Shown in pieces: positions 27,536 to 35,857 of a stretch of DNA of 64,000 bases. The notes under the pieces are model-generated. The model was not told where the DNA came from. It saw nothing but the letters and a program-made list of their open reading frames with translations, and ran no database searches. The position numbers and the translations under genes were made by a program. The stretch lies in assembly GCA_052389435.1 (NCBI GenBank), contig JBQTIB010000002.1:1-64000 (forward strand). The letters run 5' to 3'. The first letter of the stretch is position 1. Each line of letters begins with the position of its first letter. The stretch comes from JBQTKD01 sp052389435 (GTDB taxonomy: Bacteria; Actinomycetota; Actinomycetes; Sporichthyales; Sporichthyaceae).

Positions 27536-28207
27536 ATGCATACGGCGCGCGGGATGAGGATCTGTTCCATCGCGGCGTCGGTCGCCGCCGTTCTCGTCCT
27601 GGGCGGCTGCGGTCGAGCCTCTGTGGAGGACGTCGCGGTGGCCGCCACCCCGGAGTCCACCGCGCCCGCGACCGGCGCGGGGAACGCACGCGAGTTCGTC
27701 GCCATGCTGGGCAGCCTCGTCGTCTACGACTACGACCCGGTGGCGACTCCCGCGGAGCTGCGCGACGACGCCGATCTGGTCGTCGAGGGCACGATCGACT
27801 CGGTGGCTCCCAGCCCGACCGTGGGCAGGAAAGGCGACGTGGGCAACCACATCGTGCTGGGGATCCGCGTCCAGCGCGTTCGAAAGGCGCCGGACGGCAC
27901 GCCTCCGGAAACCGTGCGTCTCGAGTACCGCCTGCCGAGAAACCACCCAGGCCGGACGATCGGGACGTTTCGAGAGTCGCTGCCGGTGGGAGCTCGAGTC
28001 GTGCTGTTCGCCGACCGTCGCGCCGAACAGTTCGAAGGAGAGCGGCTTTACGGCCAGTACCCACAGGGGCTGTTCGTCGAGGTCGACGGCAAGCCGGTCT
28101 CCGTGCACACCGACGCGGCGAGCGGTCCGGCGGCGTTCCGCGCGATCGAGACATTCGACGATCTGAGTCGAGCCCTCGACGAACCGCGCGGCGACCGCTC
28201 GAGCTAG
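27536..28207 (+). CDS. Putative lipoprotein, unknown
   Basis: 223 residues from the ATG at 27536 (a second ATG at 27554 is equally plausible). Signal peptide MRICSIAASVAAVLVLGGC with lipobox LGGC; lipidation at Cys25. The mature part has a region VVYDYDPVATPAELRDDADLVVEGTID and later RLEYRLPRN, typical of actinomycete exported proteins that start with a 'denies or grants a debt-like' beta strand region, but no named family is certain. It ends 16 bp before the PH-domain gene and may share its transcript. Confidence 0.7.
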   Translation: MHTARGMRICSIAASVAAVLVLGGCGRASVEDVAVAATPESTAPATGAGNAREFVAMLGSLVVYDYDPVATPAELRDDADLVVEGTIDSVAPSPTVGRKGDVGNHIVLGIRVQRVRKAPDGTPPETVRLEYRLPRNHPGRTIGTFRESLPVGARVVLFADRRAEQFEGERLYGQYPQGLFVEVDGKPVSVHTDAASGPAAFRAIETFDDLSRALDEPRGDRSS

Positions 28208-28223
28208 CCACTAATCTGCGCGC

Positions 28224-28844
28224 ATGGGATACCCGAATCGCCTGCTGCTCGACGGCGAGCAGATCGTCCTGGACCTGCGCCCGCACTGGTGGTTCTTCGC
28301 CAAGCACATCGCCGCGGGGATCCCCGTGCTGGCGCTCGCGGTGTTCGCGCTCACCCTCGACGGCGACACCGGCACGATCGTCGGCTGGCTCGCGCTGGTC
28401 GTCCTCGTGGTCTGGCTGCTGTGGTTTCTCGTCCGCCTCGCCAACTGGCTGACGACCCACTTCGTGCTGACGTCCGAGCGGCTGATCTTCCGCCGCGGCC
28501 TGATCTCCAAGCACGGCCGCGACGTCCCGCTCGGCCGGGTCAACAACATCGACATGCACCAGACCGTCTTCGAGCGCGTGCTCCGCGCCGGCGATCTGCT
28601 CATCGAGTCCGCGGGCGAGACCGGCCAGCAGCGCTTCACCGACATCCGGCGCCCCGAGCACGTCCAGCGCGAGATCAACCGTCAGGTCGAACTGCACGAC
28701 AACCGCGAACGCGGCAACGGTCGCGGAGCCGTCGGCCAGTCCGCGCCCGAGCAGATCGCCGCCCTCGCGCAGTTGCGCGACCAGGGCCTGATCACCGAAG
28801 CGGAGTTCCAGGCGAAGAAGACCGACCTGCTCGGCCGGATGTAG
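28224..28844 (+). CDS. Membrane PH-domain protein with C-terminal SHOCT-like motif
   Basis: 206 residues. Two membrane segments (residues about 25-45 and 50-75) precede a bacterial PH domain (bPH_2/DUF304: LTSERLIFRRGLISKHGRDVPLGRVNNIDM). The tail EQIAALAQLRDQGLITEAEFQAKKTDLLGR is a SHOCT-type short helix pair. Such proteins sit in the cytoplasmic membrane and may organise other proteins; their role is not established. A related PH protein without SHOCT lies at 35858-36457 after birA. Confidence 0.85.
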   Translation: MGYPNRLLLDGEQIVLDLRPHWWFFAKHIAAGIPVLALAVFALTLDGDTGTIVGWLALVVLVVWLLWFLVRLANWLTTHFVLTSERLIFRRGLISKHGRDVPLGRVNNIDMHQTVFERVLRAGDLLIESAGETGQQRFTDIRRPEHVQREINRQVELHDNRERGNGRGAVGQSAPEQIAALAQLRDQGLITEAEFQAKKTDLLGRM

Positions 28845-28853
28845 CCCGACCGC

Positions 28854-30944
28854 TCAGATCAGCTCGGCCAGGAGGGCGGCGGCTCGTGCCGCGCCGTCGG
28901 TGGCCACCGGCCGGTAGTCGACGACCCGTCCCAGTTCCTCGACGATCGCCGCGGCGATGGCGTCGGGATCGGACTCGGCGTACTCCATCGCGCGGCCGGC
29001 GCCGTACCGGGCGAGGCGGTGCGGGACGTGGAAGCGCTGCTCGAAGTGCTCGCCGAGGGGGAAGTACAGGAATGGCCTGCGATTCGCGGTGAGCTCCATC
29101 GCCGTGGTGAGCCCACCCTGCACGACGGCGAGATCGCACGCGCCCAGTAGGCGGTAGAGGTCCGGCACGAAGCCGTGGACCGCGACGCCGTCGACCTCCG
29201 GGAGGGACCGGGGGTCGATGCGGGGACCCGCGACGGCGACCATGCGAAGGCCCGGCACTCGGCGACGTGCGAGGGGAAACGCGCTCAGGACTCGCCGCAA
29301 CAGGCTCGTGCCCACCGCGGTGCCGCCCACGGAGACCACGACCACCGACTCGCCCGGCGCGAACCCGAACTCGACGCGGGCGGCCGCGCGCGCGTCGTCG
29401 TCGAGAGGTTCGAATCCGGTGACGTAGCCGCTGAAGTCGAAGTGACGCCGCGTCCAGTCGCGGATGGACGGCAGGCCGGGACCGAAGTCGAGGGGAACGA
29501 CGTCCTCGGGGTCGCCGACGAAGATCGCCGCGTCGCGGATCCTGCGGTACCGCTCGACCTGGGTGATCGTCTCCAGGTTGTAGTCAGCGGTCAGGGCGAT
29601 TTCGCGTTCCCCGCCGGACGGCATCGGCAGCCAGCCGACGAAGTCGGTCAACCAGGCGTACGCGGTCCGCTTCAGTTCCGGGTTCTCGTGCAGGAAGTGG
29701 TCGGTTTCCCAGGCCTCGTCGGCGATGACGAGGTCGTAGTGCTCTTGGGCCACCACGTCGTTCACCAGCATGAAGTTGGCGACGAGTGTCTCGTCGAGAC
29801 TGCGGAAGGCGCCGAAGCAGTGCAGGTCGTGTTCCGCCGACTCGCCCTCGAAGTGCGCCGACTCGTTGACCAGATGCCGACTGGCTGCGTGGACGCGCTC
29901 GCCTTCGGCCGCGAGCACTCGGGTCACCGGATCCTGGGCGAGCCAGTCGATCGCGAGATCGGGACGCAGCGCCCGCAGTTCGCGAGCGATCGCGACGTCG
30001 CGCCGCGCGTGGCCCAGGCCGATCGGCGAGGACAGGAACAGTGCACGTCGCGGGCGTGCGGCGGCGCGCGTCCACCGGCGCAACTTCGGGGTCGCCGGCC
30101 TGATCCGCGAGAGGAACTCGAGCATCAGATGCCCGAACTTGACCGGGTCGCGCACGTCCTGGCGGTGGCCGCCGCCCTCGACGACGACCACGGACGCGTT
30201 CTCGCCGATGGCCCGCGCCAACTCGTGCGCGCCCGACTCGGGAGTGAGCAGGTCGTTGCTTCCCTGCACGATCAGGACCGGGCAGGCCACCGCGGCGCAC
30301 ACGGCCCGATAGGCGTCCAGATAGCCCGGTCGGGCGAAGAGTTCCGCGTTCAACATCTCGTCGCCGACGACGGCGCTGCCGAGGCAGGCCATGGTGGTTT
30401 CCAACCCCCACCCGACCCCGTCCTCGATGGCCTTGCTCGAATGGGGTTCGACGAACGCTGCGGTCATGAACACGTCGAGGAAGTGCCGCTGGTCTCCCTC
30501 GACGAACGCCTGCACCCACCCGGGATCGGGTGGGTCCAATGTCAACGGCGTGTACGGCCCGACCAGTACGACGCCTTCGCAGCGGGCGGGGTGCTCCGCG
30601 GCGAAGGTCAGGGTGCGTCGAGTACCTCCCGAGGACGCGACGAGAACCGCGGCCGCGGTGCCGGTGGCGTCGAGGACGGCGTTGGTCAGCGCGACGTGAC
30701 GGGCGGGGGAGTAGGCGGACGGGTCGGTCGGGCGATCGGCGGCGCCGTTGCCGGGGCCGTCCCAGACGACGACGCGATGGTGGCGGGACAGATGCGGAAT
30801 CTGCATTCGCCAGATGCGTGCGTGGACGACGCACCACGTGGGCATGAGCACCACCGTCGTCGCGCCGCTGCCGAAGACCTCGTAGGAGACTCGGACTCCG
30901 TCGTGCTCGACGGTTCCGGCCTCACTCGGAAGTGCTGCGCGCAT
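28854..30944 (-). CDS. Fusion: alpha/beta hydrolase + UDP-glycosyltransferase-like protein
   Basis: 696 residues, two complete-looking domains in one frame. Residues 1 to about 285 are an alpha/beta hydrolase with candidate triad Ser105 (VASSGG), Asp231 (GSNDLL) and His260 (GGGHRQD). Residues about 297-696 form a GT-B fold similar to MurG/macrolide glycosyltransferases: RRALFLSSPIGLGHARRDVAIAREL at the N-terminal Rossmann entry, VVVVSVGGTAVGTSLLRRVL at the linker and VVQGGLTTAMELTANRRPFLYFPLGEHFEQ for donor binding. It starts 23 bp inside the 3' end of the TetR gene. The pairing suggests a glycosylation plus hydrolysis/transesterification step on one small molecule (inference). Confidence 0.85.
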   Translation of the reverse strand: MRAALPSEAGTVEHDGVRVSYEVFGSGATTVVLMPTWCVVHARIWRMQIPHLSRHHRVVVWDGPGNGAADRPTDPSAYSPARHVALTNAVLDATGTAAAVLVASSGGTRRTLTFAAEHPARCEGVVLVGPYTPLTLDPPDPGWVQAFVEGDQRHFLDVFMTAAFVEPHSSKAIEDGVGWGLETTMACLGSAVVGDEMLNAELFARPGYLDAYRAVCAAVACPVLIVQGSNDLLTPESGAHELARAIGENASVVVVEGGGHRQDVRDPVKFGHLMLEFLSRIRPATPKLRRWTRAAARPRRALFLSSPIGLGHARRDVAIARELRALRPDLAIDWLAQDPVTRVLAAEGERVHAASRHLVNESAHFEGESAEHDLHCFGAFRSLDETLVANFMLVNDVVAQEHYDLVIADEAWETDHFLHENPELKRTAYAWLTDFVGWLPMPSGGEREIALTADYNLETITQVERYRRIRDAAIFVGDPEDVVPLDFGPGLPSIRDWTRRHFDFSGYVTGFEPLDDDARAAARVEFGFAPGESVVVVSVGGTAVGTSLLRRVLSAFPLARRRVPGLRMVAVAGPRIDPRSLPEVDGVAVHGFVPDLYRLLGACDLAVVQGGLTTAMELTANRRPFLYFPLGEHFEQRFHVPHRLARYGAGRAMEYAESDPDAIAAAIVEELGRVVDYRPVATDGAARAAALLAELI

Positions 30945-31569
30945 CGCCGACTCTCCCTTCCTCGAAGGCGCGGATGACGACGCCGAAGCGGCGCAGGGCG
31001 GACCGGACCGGCCACTGGCCGCGGTCGAAGCCCAGCAGAATCATGGCCTCGCCGCCCATGAACGCCTGACCGATCAGCGCCGCGATCTCCTCGGGGGTGA
31101 ACGGCGCGAGCGAGCCCTTGGCCTGGGCGTCCCGCGCTACCTCGGTCAGCAGGCCCGTCCACCCGAGGAGCATGCCGCGTACCCGTTCGGCCACCTCGGG
31201 ATTCGACCAACCGACCGCGATCATCTCCTGCAGCACGCGCACGTACCCGGAGTCGAGGTCGTCCTCGAGGAAGTCGCACGCCTGCTCGTAGCGCATCCAC
31301 AGGGGCCGATCCTCCGCGTACAGCCCGCGCTGGCGCTCGATGCGACGAGCGTCCTCGAAGTCGAGCAGGGAGAGCAACAGTTGTTGCTTCGAGCCGAAGT
31401 GGTAGTGCAGTTGGCTCAGCGGCACGCCCGCCGTCTCGGCGACCTGACGGGTCGACAGCCCCGCGAAGCCGTCGTTCAGCAGGCGAGTGCGGGCAGCCTC
31501 CAGGATGGCCGCACGGGTGGTCTCCGCCTTGCCGCCTCGCTCCGTACCCACGGTCAAGTAGTAGTCCAT
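30922..31569 (-). CDS. TetR family transcriptional regulator
   Basis: 215 residues. The N-terminal helix-turn-helix domain ETTRAAILEAARTRLLNDGFAGLSTRQVAETAGVPLSQLHYHFGSKQQLL is typical; the ligand domain is divergent. It shares a 23-bp overlap with the downstream fusion gene and is divergent from the cupin and methyltransferase genes. Two TTCGGTC-based inverted repeats flank the promoter region, one directly before its own ATG. It is therefore probably an autoregulated repressor of both directions (inference). Confidence 0.9.
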   Translation of the reverse strand: MDYYLTVGTERGGKAETTRAAILEAARTRLLNDGFAGLSTRQVAETAGVPLSQLHYHFGSKQQLLLSLLDFEDARRIERQRGLYAEDRPLWMRYEQACDFLEDDLDSGYVRVLQEMIAVGWSNPEVAERVRGMLLGWTGLLTEVARDAQAKGSLAPFTPEEIAALIGQAFMGGEAMILLGFDRGQWPVRSALRRFGVVIRAFEEGRVGDARSTSE

Positions 31570-31587
31570 TTCGGTCGAACGTCCGAG
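31570..31587. promoter_or_regulatory. Imperfect TetR-type operator next to the regulator start
   Basis: TTCGGTC-GAAC-GTCCGAG, directly against the tetR ATG: an imperfect inverted repeat in which 5 of 7 arm positions match the perfect copy at 31646-31663. Confidence 0.5.
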
Positions 31588-31607
31588 CTCGGCATGCCGG
31601 ATTCTTC

Positions 31608-31613
31608 TTGACA
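31608..31613 (+). promoter_or_regulatory. Candidate -35 element TTGACA for the cupin transcript
   Basis: A perfect TTGACA in the divergent tetR-cupin gap. A -10 is not clear (GATTCT at 31629 or nearby), so the exact promoter is uncertain. The downstream operator at 31646-31663 would sit near the transcription start. Confidence 0.35.
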
Positions 31614-31645
31614 ATACGGCAGTCTCGCGATTCTGTACCTCCAGA

Positions 31646-31663
31646 TTCGGTCGACCGACCGAA
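31646..31663. promoter_or_regulatory. Perfect palindromic TetR-type operator
   Basis: TTCGGTC-GACC-GACCGAA is a perfect 7+7-bp inverted repeat with a 4-bp centre, located 17 bp before the cupin ATG and just upstream of its GAGGAGG ribosome-binding site. A second, degenerate copy lies at the tetR start. Confidence 0.65.
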
Positions 31664-31680
31664 AATAGAGGAGGATTACG

Positions 31681-32037
31681 ATGATGGGTTTCGTTCCCGG
31701 CGACCTGCCGATCGCCATCAAGAACGAGCACGTCCAGGTCCAGGCGACCGAGGTCGGCGAGATGACCCTCGGCTACTTCCGTCTCGCAGCGGGTACCGAC
31801 CTCGGTCCGGCGCTGGCGGGCTTGCCGGGAGACCACTGCAAGTGCCCGCACTGGGGCTACATGCTCGAGGGCCGCCTGCTCATGCGCGGTGTCGACGGCG
31901 ACACCGAGTACGCGGCGGGCCAGGCCTTCTACTGGGCGCCCGGTCACGTGCCGGTCGCGTTGACCGACTGCGCGTACGTGGACTTCTCCCCGAGCGCCGA
32001 GCTCGCGCCGGTCGTCAAGCACATCACCGGCGGCTGA
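31681..32037 (+). CDS. Cupin-like small protein
   Basis: 118 residues. Single beta-barrel pattern CKCPHWGYMLEGRLLMRGVDGDTEYAAGQAFYWAPGHVP with His at the first cupin motif and conserved Gly turns; a second motif His is present in PGHVP. A strong GAGGAGG site precedes the ATG. It lies immediately behind a TetR-type operator and ahead of a methyltransferase gene 25 bp away, so the two probably form one regulated unit. Ligand unknown. Confidence 0.8.
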   Translation: MMGFVPGDLPIAIKNEHVQVQATEVGEMTLGYFRLAAGTDLGPALAGLPGDHCKCPHWGYMLEGRLLMRGVDGDTEYAAGQAFYWAPGHVPVALTDCAYVDFSPSAELAPVVKHITGG

Positions 32038-32062
32038 AGCCCCCTCGGAGAGGAGACACGTC

Positions 32063-32890
32063 ATGGGCGAGATCGACCTGGACGCCGACGCGCAGTTGAA
32101 GGCCAAGCACAGGGCGCTGTGGGCGCTCGGCGACTATCCGACGGTCGGCGGTGTCATCGCCGCCGCAGGTGCGGCCCTGGTGTCCGCGGCCGGGATCGCG
32201 GCCGGCATGCGCGTGCTCGACGTCGCCGCCGGCGCGGGCAACGCCTCCCTCCCCGCGGCGCGCACGGGGGCGGAGGTCGTCGCCAGCGACCTGTGCCCGG
32301 CGCTGCTCGCAGTCGGGGAGAAGGCGGCGGCCGAGGCGGGACTGCACCTGCGCTGGGAGGAGGCCGACGCGGAGAACCTGCCCTACGAGACCGGCGAGTT
32401 CGACGCGGTGCTCTCCTGCGTCGGCGTCATGTTCGCTCCGCACCACGACCGCGCGGCCGGCGAACTGCTGCGGGTCCTGCGCCCCGGCGGAACCCTCGCG
32501 CTGCTCAACTGGACGCCGACCGGCTTCATCGGGCAGATGTTCGCGACCATGAAGCCCTTCGCGCCGCCTCCGCCGCCCGGGGCCTCACCCCCGCCGCTGT
32601 GGGGGGACCCCGATCACGTGCGCTCGCTGCTCGGCGAGGGCGTGGCCGACCTGAGGTTCGCGACCGGCACCGTGTCGGTGGAGGCATTCGCCGATCCGCT
32701 CGAGTTCCGGGAGTTCTTCAAGGCCCGGTACGGCCCCACCATCGCGGTCTACCGGCACGTCGCCGAAGACCCGGCGAAGGTCGTCGCACTCGACACCGAA
32801 CTCCTCGCCCTGGCCGAGCGGTTCGACCGAGGCGAGGGTGCGCTGTCGATGCGGTGGGAGTACCTGCTGACCACGGCCCGCCGCGTCTGA
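32063..32890 (+). CDS. Class I SAM-dependent methyltransferase (UbiE/MenG-like)
   Basis: 275 residues. SAM-binding motif I MRVLDVAAGAGNASLPAA, acidic motif with VVASDLCPAL, motif LPYETGEFDAVLSCVGVMF and LRVLRPGGTLALLNW; the C-terminal half is a lid region with a Pro-rich loop. The acceptor is not known; the group includes methyltransferases for quinones, sterols and small metabolites. Likely co-expressed with the cupin under the TetR regulator. Confidence 0.9.
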   Translation: MGEIDLDADAQLKAKHRALWALGDYPTVGGVIAAAGAALVSAAGIAAGMRVLDVAAGAGNASLPAARTGAEVVASDLCPALLAVGEKAAAEAGLHLRWEEADAENLPYETGEFDAVLSCVGVMFAPHHDRAAGELLRVLRPGGTLALLNWTPTGFIGQMFATMKPFAPPPPPGASPPPLWGDPDHVRSLLGEGVADLRFATGTVSVEAFADPLEFREFFKARYGPTIAVYRHVAEDPAKVVALDTELLALAERFDRGEGALSMRWEYLLTTARRV

Positions 32891-32945
32891 GGCCTCGCGC
32901 CCGTCGCGACGCTCCGCTCGGGGCCCCTAGGTGTGCCGAAAAAAT

Positions 32946-33007
32946 GCCGATAGCGCAGTAGAGCACCGCCGAGAGGCCTCGGAACGGTGTTCTAGTGCGC
33001 TATCGGC
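32946..33007. repeat. Dispersed palindromic repeat, copy B (long hairpin)
   Basis: The arms 32946-32968 and 32985-33007 pair over 23 positions with one mismatch and one G-T wobble; the stem continues with CCGAG (32969-32973) against CTCGG (32978-32982). The left arm is nearly identical to copy A at 18002-18023. It sits between the convergent methyltransferase and carboxylase-epsilon genes, a natural place for a bidirectional terminator. Confidence 0.8.
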
Positions 33008-33023
33008 GAGAAGTGAGCCGGGG

Positions 33024-33254
33024 TCAGGTGCGCCAGGCGCTCGCGCGCCAGGCGCCTTCGCCGGGGTAGAGGTGGCGGCGGACTAGACGGCTGCGGTCCG
33101 TCCACGCCGACGGGGCCTTTGGCGGCTTTGGCGCCTCGGCGCCCGAACGCGCCGCCAATACCGCCACCAGGGCGGCCAACTCGTAGTCGTCCGGAGTGCC
33201 GCGCACGATGCGCAGCACCGGACGCGCCGGGGTCTGGTCTTCGGCCTCTGGCAT
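33024..33254 (-). CDS. accE: Acyl-CoA carboxylase epsilon subunit
   Basis: 76 residues. The core VLRIVRGTPDDYELAALVAVLAAR is the signature of the small epsilon subunit (AccE/PccE) that stabilises the actinobacterial carboxylase complex. The ATG at 33254 is preferred over an upstream ATG at 33272. It sits 46 bp after accD in the same direction, the standard arrangement. The tail is basic with Trp residues (LYPGEGAWRASAWRT). Confidence 0.85.
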   Translation of the reverse strand: MPEAEDQTPARPVLRIVRGTPDDYELAALVAVLAARSGAEAPKPPKAPSAWTDRSRLVRRHLYPGEGAWRASAWRT

Positions 33255-33300
33255 GCCGCTCGGGCTCCTCACTCGTGCCTCGCTCGTTGCGCTCGCTCGG

Positions 33301-34923
33301 CTAGAGCGGGATGTTTCCGTGCTTGCGGGGCGGGAGGGTCTCGCGCTTGCCGCGCAGAGTCCGCAGGGCGCGGATCAGGTGCACCCGCGTGCTCGACGGC
33401 TCGATCACCGCGTCGACGTACCCGCGCTCGGCGGCGATGTAGGGGTTGGCGAGGGTGTCCTCGTACTCGGTGACGAGCTCCTTGCGCCGGGCGTCCGGAT
33501 CTGCGGCCGCCGCGATTTCCTTGCGGTACAGGATGTTCGCCGCGCCCTGCGCGCCCATGACCGCGATCTGCGCGGTCGGCCAGGCGAAGTTCAGGTCGGC
33601 GCCGAGGTGCTTGGAGCCCATGACGTCGTAGGCGCCGCCGTAGGCCTTGCGAGTGATGACGGTGACCATCGGGACCGTCGCCTCGCAGTAGGCGTAGAGC
33701 AGTTTTGCGCCGCGGCGGATGATGCCGTTCCACTCCTGCGAGGTGCCGGGCAGGAAGCCGGGAACGTCGACGAGGGTCAGGATCGGCACGTTGAACGCGT
33801 CGCAGGTCCGCACGAAGCGCGCGGCCTTCTCCGAGGCGTCGATGTCCAGGGTCCCGGCGAACTGCATCGGCTGGTTGGCGACGATGCCGACGCTGTGCCC
33901 GTCGACCCGGCCGTACCCGATCAGGATGTTCGGTGCGAACAGGGGCTGGACCTCGAGGAACTCCCCGTCGTCGACGAGGGCTTCGATGACCCGGTGCATG
34001 TCGTACGGGGTGTTCGAGGAGTCCGGGATCAGGGTGTCGAGCGCCCGGTCGTCGTCGGTGATCTCGAGGTCGGCGGCGTCGTCGAAGGCCGGCGGGTCCG
34101 AGAGGTTGTTGCTCGGCAGGTAGGACAGCAGGGCCTTGACGTACTCGAGGGCGTCGGCCTCGTCGCTGGCCATGTAGTGGGCGTTGCCGGACCGGCTGTT
34201 GTGGGTACGCGCACCGCCGAGGTCTTCGAAGCCGACCTCTTCGCCGGTGACCGACTTGATGACCTCGGGACCGGTGATGAACATGTGCGAGGTCTGATCC
34301 ACCATCACCACGAAGTCGGTGAGGGCCGGGGAGTAGACGTGCCCGCCGGCGCAGGTGCCCATGATCAGCGAGATCTGCGGGATGACGCCCGAGGCGCGGG
34401 TGTTGCGACGGAAGATCTCCCCGTACAGGCCGAGGGAGACCACGCCCTCCTGGATGCGGGCGCCGGCCCCCTCGTTGATGCCGACGATCGGGCAGCCGGT
34501 CTTGATCGCGAGGTCCATGACCTTGCAGATCTTCTCCCCGTACACCTCGCCGAGGGAGCCGCCGAAGATCGTGAAGTCCTGGGAGAACACGCACACCGGA
34601 CGGCCGTCGACGGTGCCGTAGCCGGTGACCACGCCGTCGCCGTAGGGGCGGTTCTTCTCCAGGCCGAAGGCGGTGGAGCGGTGGCGGGCGAACTCGTCGA
34701 GTTCGACGAAGGAACCGTCGTCGAGCAGCGCCTCGATCCGCTCCCGGGCGGTCATCTTGCCCTTGGCGTGCTGCTTGGCGATCGCCCGCTCGCCGGCCGC
34801 GAACACGGCTTCGTGGTGGCGCACCGACAGCTCTTCGAGCTTGCCCGCGGTGGTGTGGATGTCGATGTCGTGACTGTCCGGGGGCGAGGCGGGAAGGTCG
34901 ACCTCGAGCGCAGGTTCTGCCAC
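33301..34923 (-). CDS. accD: Acyl-CoA carboxylase beta subunit (carboxyltransferase)
   Basis: 540 residues. The N-terminal half has the acyl-CoA site (YGEIFRRNTRASGVIPQIS with the oxyanion region GTCAGGHVYSPALTDFVVMV), and the C-terminal half has the biotin site (DVPGFLPGTSQEWNGIIRRGAKLLYAY, ITRKAYGGAYDVMGSKHLGAD). The size and order fit AccD5/PccB of actinomycetes. The GTG at 34923 has GAGGAG close upstream. Partner alpha subunit at 19083-20840, epsilon next door; biotin ligase is the divergent neighbour. Confidence 0.96.
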   Translation of the reverse strand: MAEPALEVDLPASPPDSHDIDIHTTAGKLEELSVRHHEAVFAAGERAIAKQHAKGKMTARERIEALLDDGSFVELDEFARHRSTAFGLEKNRPYGDGVVTGYGTVDGRPVCVFSQDFTIFGGSLGEVYGEKICKVMDLAIKTGCPIVGINEGAGARIQEGVVSLGLYGEIFRRNTRASGVIPQISLIMGTCAGGHVYSPALTDFVVMVDQTSHMFITGPEVIKSVTGEEVGFEDLGGARTHNSRSGNAHYMASDEADALEYVKALLSYLPSNNLSDPPAFDDAADLEITDDDRALDTLIPDSSNTPYDMHRVIEALVDDGEFLEVQPLFAPNILIGYGRVDGHSVGIVANQPMQFAGTLDIDASEKAARFVRTCDAFNVPILTLVDVPGFLPGTSQEWNGIIRRGAKLLYAYCEATVPMVTVITRKAYGGAYDVMGSKHLGADLNFAWPTAQIAVMGAQGAANILYRKEIAAAADPDARRKELVTEYEDTLANPYIAAERGYVDAVIEPSSTRVHLIRALRTLRGKRETLPPRKHGNIPL

Positions 34924-35012
34924 GTCACTCCTCAAGCACTGGTACAGAAAACAACCCCGCCACCCTATTGCTACTCGGGAGTTCGACTTCGACACGCCCT
35001 ACGCTGTGAGCC

Positions 35013-35849
35013 GTGCGCGAGCCTCTGGATTCAGCCGTTCTGACCGCGTTGCTGCCCGGGCGGGCGGTCACGGTTCTGCTCGAGACCGGGTCCACCAACG
35101 CCGACCTGCGCGCTGCCGCCGTCTCGGGACAGGCGCAGCCGGGCCACCTGGTCGTCGCGGAGTTTCAGCGCTCCGGCCGAGGACGGCTCGACCGCTCCTG
35201 GGATTCCCCCGCCGGAGCCGGGCTCACGTTTTCCGTGCTGGTGGATCCCGGCTCCGTCGCCGTCGAGCGGTGGGGCTGGTTGCCGCTGCTCACCGGCCTC
35301 GCCGTCGCCGAGGCGGCCCGTGCGGTCGCGGGCGTCGAGGCGCGGGTGAAATGGCCCAACGACGTCCTCGCCGACGGTCGCAAGGTCGCGGGCGTGCTGT
35401 GCGAACGGGTCGACGTCGGCGCCAGGGGCCTGGCGATCGTGGGTGTCGGCCTGAACGTCGACACCTCGGCGGAGGAGCTCCCGGTGCCCCATGCGACGTC
35501 GCTGGCGTTGGCCGGCGGCACCGACCTGAACCGGGGCACGCTGCTCGCCGGGATCCTCCAGCGCCTCGACACGCGCGTCGGCGCCTGGCGCGACGCGGGA
35601 GGCGACGCGGCCACGGCCGGACTGGCCGACCTCTACCTGGCCGCGAGCGCCACGCTCGGGCGCGACACGACCGTCGCCGTTCCAGGCGGGGAGTCGGTCC
35701 AGGGTCACGCGCTGCGGGTGGACGCCTCGGGCGCCCTGGTGCTCCGCACGGTCGACGGCGAGCGAACCGTCGCGGCCGGAGACCTGGTGTGGGGCGACTG
35801 CGCCGAGCGAGGAACGAGCGAGGACAGGCGCCCCAGCGGGCAGGGCTAG
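35013..35849 (+). CDS. birA: Biotin-[acetyl-CoA-carboxylase] ligase, short form
   Basis: 278 residues. Catalytic motif GRGRLDRSWDSPAGAGLTFSVLV (the GRGRxxxxW biotin-loop), KWPNDVLADGRKVAGVL and a C-terminal SH3-like end. No N-terminal helix-turn-helix, so it is a group I ligase without repressor function. It biotinylates the BCCP lysine of the alpha subunit (19 kb). Divergent from accD, as in mycobacteria (Rv3279c beside accD5). Confidence 0.95.
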   Translation: MREPLDSAVLTALLPGRAVTVLLETGSTNADLRAAAVSGQAQPGHLVVAEFQRSGRGRLDRSWDSPAGAGLTFSVLVDPGSVAVERWGWLPLLTGLAVAEAARAVAGVEARVKWPNDVLADGRKVAGVLCERVDVGARGLAIVGVGLNVDTSAEELPVPHATSLALAGGTDLNRGTLLAGILQRLDTRVGAWRDAGGDAATAGLADLYLAASATLGRDTTVAVPGGESVQGHALRVDASGALVLRTVDGERTVAAGDLVWGDCAERGTSEDRRPSGQG

Positions 35850-35857
35850 GCCACGAC

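Noticed and set aside
33196..35043. Long plus-strand frame opposite accD
   Set aside because: Shadow of accD and accE; no domain recognised.
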